Source of the DNA: Prevotellaceae bacterium
GTDB lineage: Bacteria; Bacteroidota; Bacteroidia; Bacteroidales; UBA932
Reading direction: 5' to 3'
DNA: 9,153 bases
Assembly: GCA_031259805.1 (NCBI GenBank)
Contig: JAIRKX010000197.1
Coordinates: 1 to 9,153 of the forward strand
The notes under the pieces: generated by a model
Seen by the model: the letters and a program-made list of their open reading frames with translations, nothing else
What the model was told of the DNA's origin: nothing
Database searches by the model: none
Shown: piece after piece, positions 1 to 7,734 of the stretch
Layout: each line of letters starts with the position of its first letter
How positions within the stretch are numbered: position 1 is the first letter of the stretch
Program-made: the position numbers and the translations under genes

Positions 1-155
1 CGCGTCATTGCGAGGAGCCCCCACGCTACGCTCGGGGCAGGCTCCGCGACGAAGCAATCCAAAAACGGACAAACTCACTGGATTGCTTCACCCTTCGGGT
101 TCGCAATGACGGCTACGATAAGCAGGGTTTACGACCATTTGAAATGCACCCCTTC
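1..155 (-). repeat. Palindromic GTCATTGCGAG-type repeat block, left copy
   Basis: This is a non-coding, MITE-like element. GTCATTGCGAG at 4-14 is matched by its inverted partner CGCAATGAC at 102-110, and an inner pair, GAAGCAATCC (51-60) and GGATTGCTTC (80-89), flanks a short A-rich centre. A small ACCC-TTC-GGGT hairpin lies at 90-100. Read on the minus strand, the block opens at 155 with GAAGGGGTGCATTTCAAAT, and the same opening (with two extra Gs) starts the right-hand block at 8336. Bases 3-55 match 8524-8576 as reverse complement at 50 of 53 positions, all three differences being C/T. The element may continue left of the window. Repeats of this look are dispersed in many bacterial genomes; no transposase is present, so mobility is inferred. 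Confidence 0.75.
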
Positions 156-165
156 ACAAAGGATA

Positions 166-197
166 TTTGCTGGATACGGAAAATATTATTACCTTCG
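166..197 (+). promoter_or_regulatory. Putative Bacteroidetes-type promoter of the import operon
   Basis: TTTG at 166-169 and TACCTTCG at 190-197 are separated by 20 bases. This fits the Bacteroidetes sigma-ABfr pattern (TTTG near -33, TAnnTTTG near -7) with one mismatch in the -7 box. Transcription would start near 203, giving a leader of about 70 bases before the SusC-type gene. The -33 box lies only 11 bases inside the left repeat block, so the repeat forms the immediate upstream boundary of the promoter. The call rests on motif match alone. Confidence 0.5.
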
Positions 198-208
198 TTC
201 CGATTTTG

Positions 209-236
209 CTATTTTCGTATTGCAATATCGAAATAG
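209..236 (+). promoter_or_regulatory. Imperfect 28-bp dyad in the operon leader
   Basis: The two arms, CTATTTTCGTATTG and CAATATCGAAATAG, meet at a perfect 10-bp palindrome (TATTGCAATA, 218-227). Each arm has a one-base offset relative to the other. As RNA it can fold into a stem of about 11 pairs with two single-base bulges and a UGCA loop. As DNA it looks like an operator for a dimeric regulator. It lies just downstream of the proposed transcription start and about 38 bases before the SusC-type start codon, so either a repressor site or a leader hairpin is possible. The sequence does not decide between them. Confidence 0.45.
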
Positions 237-247
237 CCTGAAGATAT

Positions 248-277
248 ATGTATTTATTAATGAATAATTTTTTATGA
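248..277 (+). CDS. Nine-codon mini-ORF overlapping the SusC-type start (possible leader peptide)
   Basis: ATG at 248 opens a reading frame encoding MYLLMNNFL. Its TGA stop (275-277) overlaps the ATG of the SusC-type gene (274-276) in an ATGA arrangement. A second in-frame ATG occurs at 260. Such overlaps are the usual geometry for translational coupling. No convincing ribosome-binding sequence precedes it, and the A+T-rich leader could give such a frame by chance. It lies within the transcript predicted from the promoter at 166-197. Confidence 0.2.
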   Translation: MYLLMNNFL

Positions 278-3200
278 AAAAAACCTTCGTATTATTCGCT
301 TGCTTGGTTGGATTAGGATGGAGCCCTTTATGGGCGCAATCGGGGCAGCAAGTGAGCGGTGTTGTAACAGAAAACGGCATAGCGCCTCTGCCGGGAGTAT
401 CGGTCTCTGTAAAAGGAGCAAGTATTGCTGTGCTTACCGACGAGAACGGGCGCTACACCATTAATAATGTGCCGGAAAAAGCGACACTTGTGTTTTCGTT
501 CATGGGGATGAAAACGCAGGAGATAGCCGTCGGCTCACGCTCAATCATCAATGTAAGCATGGAACTCGATGCGGTGGCTTTGACCGAAGTGGTCGTTACC
601 GGGATGACCAAGGTAGATAAACGCCTTTTTACCGGCGCCGCTACCAGTATCTCGGCCAGTGACGCCAAACTGGACGGTCTTGCCGAAGTGAGCCGCGCGC
701 TCGAAGGGCGTGCTGCCGGAGTGTCCGTACAAAATGTATCGGGTACTTTCGGAACAGCCCCTAAAATCCGCGTACGCGGAGCGACGTCTATTTACGGCAG
801 CTCAAAACCCCTGTGGGTGGTCGACGGAATTGTGTTGGAAGACGTAGTCGAAGTAGATGCCGACGCACTTTCGTCGGGCGACGCCACCACGCTCATCAGC
901 TCGGCTATTGCCGGATTAAATGCCGAAGATATTGAAAGCTTCCAGATATTAAAAGACGGTTCGGCGACGTCCATCTACGGCGCACGCGCCATGGCGGGCG
1001 TCATTGTCGTAACCACGAAAAAAGGGGACAAAGGCCTGAACCGTATTAGCTATACCGGCGAATTTACCTACCGGATGGTGCCAAGCTACACCAATTTTAA
1101 CATCATGAACTCCCAAGACCAAATGGGAGTCTATCAGGAAATGCAAAAAAAAGGCTGGCTGAATTTGGCCGAAATAGCGAATGCCAGCGAAAGCGGCGTA
1201 TATGGGAAAATGTATGAAATGATATACAACGGGAAGATGGTCAACCTGGAAGTATTCCGCAACGCCTACCTCCGTGAAGCGGAATACCGCAATACCAACT
1301 GGTTCGAGCAACTGTTCAATCACAACATCATGCACAATCATTCCGTCAGCATTACATCGGGGAACGACAAGGCGTCGTTCTACGCCTCGCTGAGCGCGTT
1401 AGTAGACGACGGATGGACAAAATCAAGTCAGGTAAACCGCTATACGGCCAACTTAAATACGACGTATAACCTCCTGCCGAACGTGTCGATCAACCTTATT
1501 TCCAATACCGCCTACCGCCGGCAAAAAGCGCCGGGAACTCTCGCACGCAGTGTCGATGTGGTGAGCGGAACCGTAAAACGCGATTTCGACATTAACCCCT
1601 ACTCGTATGCCCTGAACACGTCGCGCACATTAGACCCGAACATGTATTACAAGCGTAATTATGCCGACTTTAATATTCTCCACGAGTTGGACAATAATTA
1701 TATGGACTTAAATGTACTCGACACGAAATTTCAGGGCGAACTGAAATGGAAAATTATTCCCGGATTAGAAATAGCCGCCTTGGGCGCGGTGAAATACCAG
1801 GCCAGCTCGCAGGAACATACGATTACCGATTTTTCCAATCAGGCCTTAGCATACCGCGCCATGCCGACAACGGTCATCCGCGACAGCAACCCATTCCTTT
1901 ACCGCGACCCGGACGATATATACGCCGTGCCGATTACCGTACTGCCGCAGGGCGGTATCTACAACCGGACAGACTACAGTATGCTCTCGTGGGACTTCCG
2001 CGCAGCGATTACCTACGACAAGGTATTCGACGATACCCATATTATTAACCTGTACGGGGCGACTGAAATAAATTCCGTCGACCGCCACCTGTCGTGGTTC
2101 CGCGGCTGGGGGATGCAGTACTCGATGGGCGAAATCCCATTCTATGCTTACGAAGTATTTAAAAAAGGGAAAGAAGAAGGGTCGGACTATTACCAGCTGG
2201 GAAATTCCCATTCGCGCCATGCCGCTTTTATCGGGAATGCTACCTATTCCTACAAGAGGAGATATACGGTGAACGGGACGCTGCGCTACGAAGGATCGAA
2301 TAAGTTGGGACGCAGTACCTCGTCCCGCTGGTTGCCTACATGGAACGTGTCGGGGGCATGGAATGCACACGAAGAAAGCTTCTTCAACGATGTGTTCAAC
2401 CCCGTGCTTTCGCACCTTACGCTCCGCGCCTCATACAGCTTAACAGCCGACCGCGGCCCGGCGTCGGTTACCAACTCCCGCGTGGTAATCGGCAGCTACA
2501 ACCCCTGGCGCCCCACCAGCGGCGTTACCGAATCGGGACTGGCTATCTTTGACATCGAAAACAGCGCACTGACCTACGAAAAGAAACATGAAATCAATAT
2601 CGGCACAAACCTCGGCTTTTTAGACAACCGCATCAACGTGGAATTCGACTGGTACCAGCGCAATAATTACGACCTGATTGCCCCCGTTACCACGCAGGGC
2701 GTAGGCGGCGCAATACAGAAAATGGGGAACATCGCTACGATGAAATCCAGCGGCGTCGAACTCACGCTATCAACCAAAAATATCCAAACCGAAGATTTCA
2801 GTTGGACAACCGACTTTATCTATGCGCATATCAGTAACGAAGTAACCAAATTAGAAAACATCCAACGCGTCATTGACATGGTCTCCGGCTCCGGCTTTAC
2901 GATCGAAGGCTACCCGGTACGGTCAATCTTTTCAATCCCGTTTGTAGGCTTAAACGAAGACGGGATTCCGATGTTTATTAACCATAACGGCGAAATAACT
3001 ACTACGGATATTTATTTTCAAGAAAGCGACAAAATAGATTTCCTCAAATACTCCGGCTCGGCCGACCCCACCGACATGGGAAGCATGGGGAATATTTTCA
3101 AATATAAAAACTGGCGCCTGAACGTATTTATCACCTATTCGATGGGCAATGTCGTGCGCCTCGACCCGGTATTCAGTAACTCTTACTCCGACCTGACGGC

Positions 3201-3582
3201 CATGCCTAAAGAGTTTCGGAATCGATGGGTGGTGCCCGGTGATGAGAAGATTACGGATATTCCGGTGATCTCCAGTGTCCGGAGAAACCAGCAAGACTAC
3301 CAGCTGTCGTACGCATACAGCGCCTACAACTATTCGACGGCGCGCATTGCCAGCGGCGACTTCATCCGGATGAAAGAAATCTCCATCGCGTATGATTTCC
3401 CGGAAAAAATGGTTCGCCAGTGGCGCTTAGCTAACCTGTCGTTGAAGCTGCAGGCGACAAACCTGTTCCTCATTTATGCCGACCGGAAACTGAACGGACA
3501 AGACCCCGAATTTTTCAACACAGGCGGTGTCGCCGTCCCCGTACCGAAACAATTCACCCTTACTTTACGAGTTGGTTTTTAA
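274..3582 (+). CDS. SusC/RagA-family TonB-dependent outer-membrane transporter
   Basis: This is a large outer-membrane beta-barrel expected to import substrate delivered by its SusD partner, powered by TonB-ExbBD. A signal peptide (residues 1 to about 21, cleavage after PLWA) is followed at once by a carboxypeptidase-regulatory-like beta-sandwich domain (about 26-100) and a TonB-box-like EVVVTG (105-110). The plug domain (about 112-250) carries the family signatures LEGRAAGVSV (143-152), KIRVRGATSI (164-173), PLWVVDG (179-185) and ILKDGSATSIYGARAMAGV (225-243). The remainder is barrel and ends in the expected terminal phenylalanine (LTLRVGF). At 1102 residues it is full length for the family. 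There is no STN domain before the sandwich domain, so it does not look like a FecA-type signalling transporter. The start is set by the signal peptide; the upstream ATGs at 248 and 260 are out of frame. The SusD-like gene follows after 20 bases. The substrate cannot be told from sequence. Confidence 0.97.
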   Translation: MKKTFVLFACLVGLGWSPLWAQSGQQVSGVVTENGIAPLPGVSVSVKGASIAVLTDENGRYTINNVPEKATLVFSFMGMKTQEIAVGSRSIINVSMELDAVALTEVVVTGMTKVDKRLFTGAATSISASDAKLDGLAEVSRALEGRAAGVSVQNVSGTFGTAPKIRVRGATSIYGSSKPLWVVDGIVLEDVVEVDADALSSGDATTLISSAIAGLNAEDIESFQILKDGSATSIYGARAMAGVIVVTTKKGDKGLNRISYTGEFTYRMVPSYTNFNIMNSQDQMGVYQEMQKKGWLNLAEIANASESGVYGKMYEMIYNGKMVNLEVFRNAYLREAEYRNTNWFEQLFNHNIMHNHSVSITSGNDKASFYASLSALVDDGWTKSSQVNRYTANLNTTYNLLPNVSINLISNTAYRRQKAPGTLARSVDVVSGTVKRDFDINPYSYALNTSRTLDPNMYYKRNYADFNILHELDNNYMDLNVLDTKFQGELKWKIIPGLEIAALGAVKYQASSQEHTITDFSNQALAYRAMPTTVIRDSNPFLYRDPDDIYAVPITVLPQGGIYNRTDYSMLSWDFRAAITYDKVFDDTHIINLYGATEINSVDRHLSWFRGWGMQYSMGEIPFYAYEVFKKGKEEGSDYYQLGNSHSRHAAFIGNATYSYKRRYTVNGTLRYEGSNKLGRSTSSRWLPTWNVSGAWNAHEESFFNDVFNPVLSHLTLRASYSLTADRGPASVTNSRVVIGSYNPWRPTSGVTESGLAIFDIENSALTYEKKHEINIGTNLGFLDNRINVEFDWYQRNNYDLIAPVTTQGVGGAIQKMGNIATMKSSGVELTLSTKNIQTEDFSWTTDFIYAHISNEVTKLENIQRVIDMVSGSGFTIEGYPVRSIFSIPFVGLNEDGIPMFINHNGEITTTDIYFQESDKIDFLKYSGSADPTDMGSMGNIFKYKNWRLNVFITYSMGNVVRLDPVFSNSYSDLTAMPKEFRNRWVVPGDEKITDIPVISSVRRNQQDYQLSYAYSAYNYSTARIASGDFIRMKEISIAYDFPEKMVRQWRLANLSLKLQATNLFLIYADRKLNGQDPEFFNTGGVAVPVPKQFTLTLRVGF

Positions 3583-3602
3583 TTTTTAAAATAATCATAG
3601 CA

Positions 3603-5180
3603 ATGAAAAAGAAATACTATATTCTCATTTCGTTTACCGCCGTTGCCTTGGCAAGCATCTCGTGTAATGATTTCCTGAGCGAACTGCCCGATAACCGCGC
3701 AGAAATTGACTCGCCCGAAAAAATACGGAAAATCTTAGTGTCAGCCTATCCGGCGAAGAGTTATATCATGTGCACCGAACTGTCGTCGGACAATGTCGAT
3801 TTCTATGGGGAAAGGAACCCCAACGGCAACCGTTTTATGGACGAACTGTATAACTGGCGGGATGTAACGGAAGTTGACAACGAAAGCCCTGCCGGTATAT
3901 GGTCAACCTGTTATGACGCTATTGCATCTGCCAATCAGGCATTGCAGGCCATCGAAGAACTGGGCGATACGGAAGCGACCCGATACTCCAAAGGCGAAGC
4001 CTTGATATGCCGGGCTTATGCACATTTCATACTGACCAATGTATTTTGCCAGCACTACCACCCGACATGGTCTGAAACCGACTTGGGCATCCCGTACATG
4101 GAAAAACCGGAAACAGAACTGGCTCCGAAATACGAACGCCCGTCGGTAGCCTACGATTACGAAAAGATGGCCGCCGACATCGAAGCCGGACTGCCGTTGA
4201 TTAACGACACCCAGTACGATATACCGAAATACCATTTCAACCGGAAAGCAGCCTACACATTTGCCTCCCGCTTTTACCTCTACTACCAGCAATGGGATAA
4301 AGTCATCGCATACGCAAGCGTAGCATTAGGCGCAGCGCCGCAAACCATGCTGCGCGACAACAAATTCTTAGGCTCCCAGCCTCAGGACTATCTCAGCCCT
4401 GTCTCCCAAGTCTACACCCGCGCCGACGAAACAGCAAACTTGCTCCTTATTACGGCCGTTTCGGAATTAGGATTAGTTTTCGGCAATTGGAGCTACGGCT
4501 CGCGCTATTCGCACGGAAACCTTATTGCCAGCACGGAAACCATACAGAGCACAGGCCCGTGGGGAGCCTATACGCGGGATAACACCTTCTACAGCCCGCC
4601 ATGGAAATATTCGAGCACCAACATGGATAAAGTATTGTTGCCGCGCTTGCCCTACCTGTTTGAATATACCGACCCGGTAGCCCAAATAGGATACCGGCGC
4701 ACGGTATATGCCGCCCTTACGGTCGAAGAAGCCCTGCTCAACCGCGCCGAAGCCTACATTATGAAAAAAAACTACGCCGCCGCCTATGCCGACATGAAAT
4801 TGTGGGTAGACAACACGGTCAAAACAGGCGCCAATCTGGTTACCGAAGCGAAAATTGAATCATGGGTCGGCGGCATTAGGTACTTTAGCCCGGAACAGCC
4901 TACCCAGAAAAAAACACTGGCGCCCTCCGGCTTTACTATTGACGACGAGAAACAGGAAAAATTTATCCACTTCCTGCTCTATATCCGCCGCCACGAAACC
5001 CTCCACATGGGACTGCGCTGGTTCGACGTAAAACGCTACGGCATCACCGTTACCCGGCGGACGATAGAATACGGAGAAACAACGGTAACGAACAATGTAC
5101 TCGTGCCGCGCGACCCGCGCTGCGCAATACAGATTCCAGCCGACGTCGTCGCGGCAGGCTTTACCCCCAATCCACGCTAA
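3603..5180 (+). CDS. SusD/RagB-family substrate-binding lipoprotein
   Basis: This surface lipoprotein should cap the SusC-type barrel and capture substrate. The signal peptide ends in a lipobox-like SISC, with Cys21 as the predicted lipidated residue. Helical TPR-like segments typical of the family are visible, for example RAYAHFILTNVF (137-148) and the aromatic-rich stretch ASRFYLYYQQWDKVI (about 221-235). The C-terminal SusD signature is clear: RRHETLHMGLRWFDVKRYG (462-480), then the terminal PRDPRCAIQIP (502-512) and a Pro-Asn-rich end. At 525 residues the length is normal. The position directly after the SusC-type gene is the canonical order, and the two proteins are expected to form one complex. 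The ligand is unknown. Confidence 0.96.
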   Translation: MKKKYYILISFTAVALASISCNDFLSELPDNRAEIDSPEKIRKILVSAYPAKSYIMCTELSSDNVDFYGERNPNGNRFMDELYNWRDVTEVDNESPAGIWSTCYDAIASANQALQAIEELGDTEATRYSKGEALICRAYAHFILTNVFCQHYHPTWSETDLGIPYMEKPETELAPKYERPSVAYDYEKMAADIEAGLPLINDTQYDIPKYHFNRKAAYTFASRFYLYYQQWDKVIAYASVALGAAPQTMLRDNKFLGSQPQDYLSPVSQVYTRADETANLLLITAVSELGLVFGNWSYGSRYSHGNLIASTETIQSTGPWGAYTRDNTFYSPPWKYSSTNMDKVLLPRLPYLFEYTDPVAQIGYRRTVYAALTVEEALLNRAEAYIMKKNYAAAYADMKLWVDNTVKTGANLVTEAKIESWVGGIRYFSPEQPTQKKTLAPSGFTIDDEKQEKFIHFLLYIRRHETLHMGLRWFDVKRYGITVTRRTIEYGETTVTNNVLVPRDPRCAIQIPADVVAAGFTPNPR

Positions 5181-5205
5181 TTAATGACTCTTAAAAAATA
5201 ACACA

Positions 5206-6105
5206 ATGAAAAGAAATCTACTCTATTTATTTGCGGCAGCTCTGCTAACCCTTACAGGAGTTGCCTGTACCGAAGAACCGCTGAGCGACATCAGCGTGAT
5301 TCAGGATTCGCAACGGGAAGAAAATGAATTTGACCGCTGGATTACGGCCCACTACACCATCCCCTACAATATTGAATACAAATACCGGATGGAAGACATC
5401 GAGTCGGACATGAACTACAACTTAATACCGGCCGATTATATCAAAGCAAAGCAATTAGCCCTGCTTACGATTCATCTTTGCCTGGGCGCCTACGACGAAG
5501 TAACCGGCTCGCGCGCCTTCATCGCCGAAAATTTCCCGAAGATGATTCATGTCATCGGCTCTCCGGCCGTACGGAACGACGGTTCCATAGTCCTCGGCAC
5601 CGCCGAAGGCGGCCAGAAAATCTCGCTGTACAGTACAAACTATTTAAGATTAGACAGCATCCAGTTTTTAAACTACTGGTATTTTCATACCATGCACCAT
5701 GAGTTTGGACATATATTGAACCAGAAGAAACCGTATAGCGCCGATTTTAAAGCCCTCTCTGCAAAAGACTACAGAAGCGATTCGTGGATAAGCCTTGCGG
5801 TAAATGAAGACGATGCGCTGAAACTCGGCTTTATCACGGCCTATGCTTCAAGCGAACCGGGGGAAGATTTTGTCGAACTGATTTCCGTTTACGTTACCGA
5901 AACGCAGGAACAATGGGAAGAACGCCTGAGAAAAGCCATGCCGGATAACCCAGATGACGAAATAAATGGCAAAGACCTTATCGAAGCAAAATTTGAAATC
6001 GTCTATAACTATATGCTCGATTCGTGGAATATCGACCTGACCGCCCTGCGTGAGACCGTGCAGCAGCGGCAAGCCACGATTAATACATTAGACTTTAATT
6101 TTTAA
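5206..6105 (+). CDS. Substrate import-associated zinc metallohydrolase lipoprotein (HExxH)
   Basis: This is a predicted zinc-dependent hydrolase, probably a peptidase, anchored to the outer membrane. The signal peptide ends in GVAC, with Cys21 as the likely lipid attachment site; the acidic pair at +2/+3 (CTEEP) resembles Bacteroidetes surface-export signals. The metal site is HEFGH at residues 165-169: His165 and His169 as ligands, Glu166 as the catalytic base. A downstream EDFVE (220-224) is the probable source of the third, acidic ligand. These features and the 299-residue length fit the putative zinc-binding metallopeptidase family (Peptidase_Mx1-like), whose TIGRFAM description (LP_HExxH_w_tonB, from memory) places members beside SusC/SusD pairs, as here. 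The gene lies 25 bases after the SusD-like gene and 12 bases before the DUF4302 gene. All catalytic residues are present, so it should be active. The substrate, protein or otherwise, is not known. Confidence 0.88.
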   Translation: MKRNLLYLFAAALLTLTGVACTEEPLSDISVIQDSQREENEFDRWITAHYTIPYNIEYKYRMEDIESDMNYNLIPADYIKAKQLALLTIHLCLGAYDEVTGSRAFIAENFPKMIHVIGSPAVRNDGSIVLGTAEGGQKISLYSTNYLRLDSIQFLNYWYFHTMHHEFGHILNQKKPYSADFKALSAKDYRSDSWISLAVNEDDALKLGFITAYASSEPGEDFVELISVYVTETQEQWEERLRKAMPDNPDDEINGKDLIEAKFEIVYNYMLDSWNIDLTALRETVQQRQATINTLDFNF

Positions 6106-6117
6106 TTACGAGAAAAG

Positions 6118-7485
6118 ATGAAAAAAATACTTTTACTCTGTTTGATCGCCCCATTTTGGCTTTCCTCCTGCCTGTTCGACGACAAAGACCTGTTTGAACA
6201 GTCTGCCTCCGAACGCATGGAAGCCCGCCTGCGCGAAGCCAAAACGCTATTGCTATCCTCCCCCGGCGGATGGTTGATGAGCTACTACCCGTCGTCTACG
6301 CAGGAATATGGCGGCTACACCCTGTTTCTCCGGTTCAGCACGGGCAACCGGGTAACGGTAGCTTCCGAAATCGAAGTTACCACCGGCGACGACGCCGAGA
6401 AAACCTACGACAGCTTCTATGATATAATCTCCGACGACGGGCCGGTGCTGACCTTCAATACCGGTAACTCGTATATTCATTTTTTCTCCAACCCCTACAA
6501 TCCACACGGCATCGGCGCAGACGGCGCCGGCATGGAAGGCGATTATGAATTTATTATTCTCGAAGCGACGTCCGAACGAATTACCCTGAAAGGAAAGAAA
6601 ACAGGAAACCGCGTTATATTAACGCCCATAGATCCGACCGCCTCATGGTCGGCGCTGATGCAGGAATATATTGATGCCGCAGCCCGGATGTCGTTCAAAC
6701 GGGGACGCTACAATGTCGGCCTGCCGGTACCTGTAAAAAGAAACTACCGCCAGTTGTCGTTTACCCATCCGGATAATAAAGGCGACACCATTGTGACCAC
6801 AATGGGCTTCCGCTATACCCTAACCGGTATCCAGTTCTACGACACCCTGAAGATAAACGACATTAAAGTAAAAGAAATGCGCTATGTCGGCGGCACGGCG
6901 CCCTACTTTGAAGACGTCGGCGGCAGCGGCGTCCGGCTGGCAATCGAAATATGGTCGCTTAGCAGGCAATTAGTAGAAGACAAAGAAGACCGGTGGGGAT
7001 TCTCGTACAGCGGGCTGGGGTCGTATGGACAGAGCGAATGGGACGTGCCTAAAACAGTGCTGCCCAACGTAGCCTTCCCGGGCGACAACGGTCGCTTCAA
7101 GCTATACTTTGCATGGATGGGATACGACTTTGTAGATGGCCGGGAATATTGCTTCAACTTTCAAACCTATAATAACTCGACGAACGAAGAATTTTCGGGA
7201 ATCTACTATGGCGCGTATGCCTATGAGGTGAGCATTGTAAATGACAATCAAGTTAAATTTCAAAGGAAAAACCTGATGCTCGGGCGGGCAAGTGAATTCT
7301 ATTCCAACGCTTCTTTTAACCGGCTGATAGCTCCCATAGGAAGCTCGCTCTCCAGCAGCAAAACATTTACATTGACCTGCGACAACCTGCAAGCCCCCAC
7401 ATGGATTTTGCTAACGGATACAAACAACCCGAATAATACGATTAAATTAAGCTCGACGGACATCTACCTGCCCTTTGACAAATAG
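6118..7485 (+). CDS. DUF4302 domain lipoprotein
   Basis: This is a lipoprotein of unknown function. The signal peptide ends in a good lipobox, LSSC (residues 15-18), followed by acidic CLFDDKD, which suggests surface display. The N-terminal region (about 20-240) carries the DUF4302 pattern: a charged helix (SERMEARLREAKTLLLS), then GGWLMSYYPSS, then alternating beta-strand-like segments with aromatic residues. The rest (about 240-455) is also strand-rich with no catalytic motif that I can see. The length of 455 residues is ordinary for this group. It is the last gene of the operon, 12 bases after the metallohydrolase gene, with an A/G-rich stretch (GAGAAAAG) just before the ATG that could serve as a ribosome-binding site. 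An intrinsic terminator lies 23 bases after its stop. DUF4302 genes are often found with SusCD and HExxH lipoproteins; an accessory binding role is inference. Confidence 0.85.
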   Translation: MKKILLLCLIAPFWLSSCLFDDKDLFEQSASERMEARLREAKTLLLSSPGGWLMSYYPSSTQEYGGYTLFLRFSTGNRVTVASEIEVTTGDDAEKTYDSFYDIISDDGPVLTFNTGNSYIHFFSNPYNPHGIGADGAGMEGDYEFIILEATSERITLKGKKTGNRVILTPIDPTASWSALMQEYIDAAARMSFKRGRYNVGLPVPVKRNYRQLSFTHPDNKGDTIVTTMGFRYTLTGIQFYDTLKINDIKVKEMRYVGGTAPYFEDVGGSGVRLAIEIWSLSRQLVEDKEDRWGFSYSGLGSYGQSEWDVPKTVLPNVAFPGDNGRFKLYFAWMGYDFVDGREYCFNFQTYNNSTNEEFSGIYYGAYAYEVSIVNDNQVKFQRKNLMLGRASEFYSNASFNRLIAPIGSSLSSSKTFTLTCDNLQAPTWILLTDTNNPNNTIKLSSTDIYLPFDK

Positions 7486-7508
7486 CGTGGCGTAGATACA
7501 ATGCCACT

Positions 7509-7543
7509 AAAAAGCCTGCCCGATAGCCGGGCAGGCTTTTTTT
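7509..7543 (+). terminator. Intrinsic terminator of the import operon
   Basis: A perfect 9-bp G+C-rich stem, GCCTGCCCG and CGGGCAGGC, encloses the five-base loop ATAGC and is followed by seven Ts. Five As precede the stem, so the A/T runs extend the pairing and the structure could also terminate transcription arriving from the other strand. A weaker GTGGC/GCCAC hairpin (7487-7507) lies between the DUF4302 stop codon and this terminator. The structure separates the four-gene operon from the sigma factor gene. Confidence 0.92.
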
Positions 7544-7561
7544 ATAGCATTTATCCCCGCT

Positions 7562-7622
7562 GCATTTAAAAACCGGACAGTATAGGGTGATCGAACCGAG
7601 CGGTTCGGGGTGGCCAAACCGG
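7562..7622 (-). repeat. Three degenerate direct repeats with 23-bp period, possible IS21-type end remnant
   Basis: Three 15-base units ending in AACCG(G/A) begin at 7562, 7585 and 7608, exactly 23 bases apart. The second (GGGTGATCGAACCGA) and third (GGGTGGCCAAACCGG) agree at 11 of 15 positions; the first is more diverged. Between them CGAACCG-AG-CGGTTCG (7593-7608) forms a near-perfect palindrome. Read on the minus strand, the CCGGTTTGGCCACCCC-like units resemble the multiple terminal repeats of Bacteroides IS21-family elements. No istA or istB coding sequence is present, so this would be a solo or decayed end. The IS21 attribution is recall-based and tentative; the periodicity is seen directly. 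Confidence 0.4.
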
Positions 7623-7696
7623 CGCATCTCACTTTGCGCTTTATACCCTTTGTCAAAAATTCGTATGAGAAGAGTTATTTTCTTCGATAAATTTTC

Positions 7697-7721
7697 TATC
7701 TTTGCGACGGTTTAGTTAAAC
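7697..7721 (+). promoter_or_regulatory. Putative -7 box and start-site palindrome for the sigma factor gene
   Basis: TATCTTTG at 7697-7704 is a perfect match to the Bacteroidetes -7 consensus TAnnTTTG. It lies 30 bases before the sigma factor start codon. No good TTTG -33 box is found at the expected distance; only a T-rich stretch around 7675-7681 is available. The inverted repeat GGTTTA-GT-TAAACC (7709-7722) falls on the expected transcription start and could be an operator. The leader before the ATG contains CCTCC, the opposite of a Shine-Dalgarno sequence. Confidence 0.5.
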
Positions 7722-7734
7722 CTCCTATAGCATT

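Noticed and set aside
1846..2415. 189-residue minus-strand reading frame inside the SusC-type gene, and similar antisense frames elsewhere
   Set aside because: They are shadows of the real plus-strand gene, which carries family motifs throughout. The antisense translations show no recognisable domain and are rich in His, Arg and Val as expected from complemented codons.
274..7485. Classical polysaccharide utilization locus
   Set aside because: There is a SusC/SusD pair, but no glycoside hydrolase, lyase, sulfatase or hybrid two-component regulator in the window; the accessory genes are a metallohydrolase and DUF4302.
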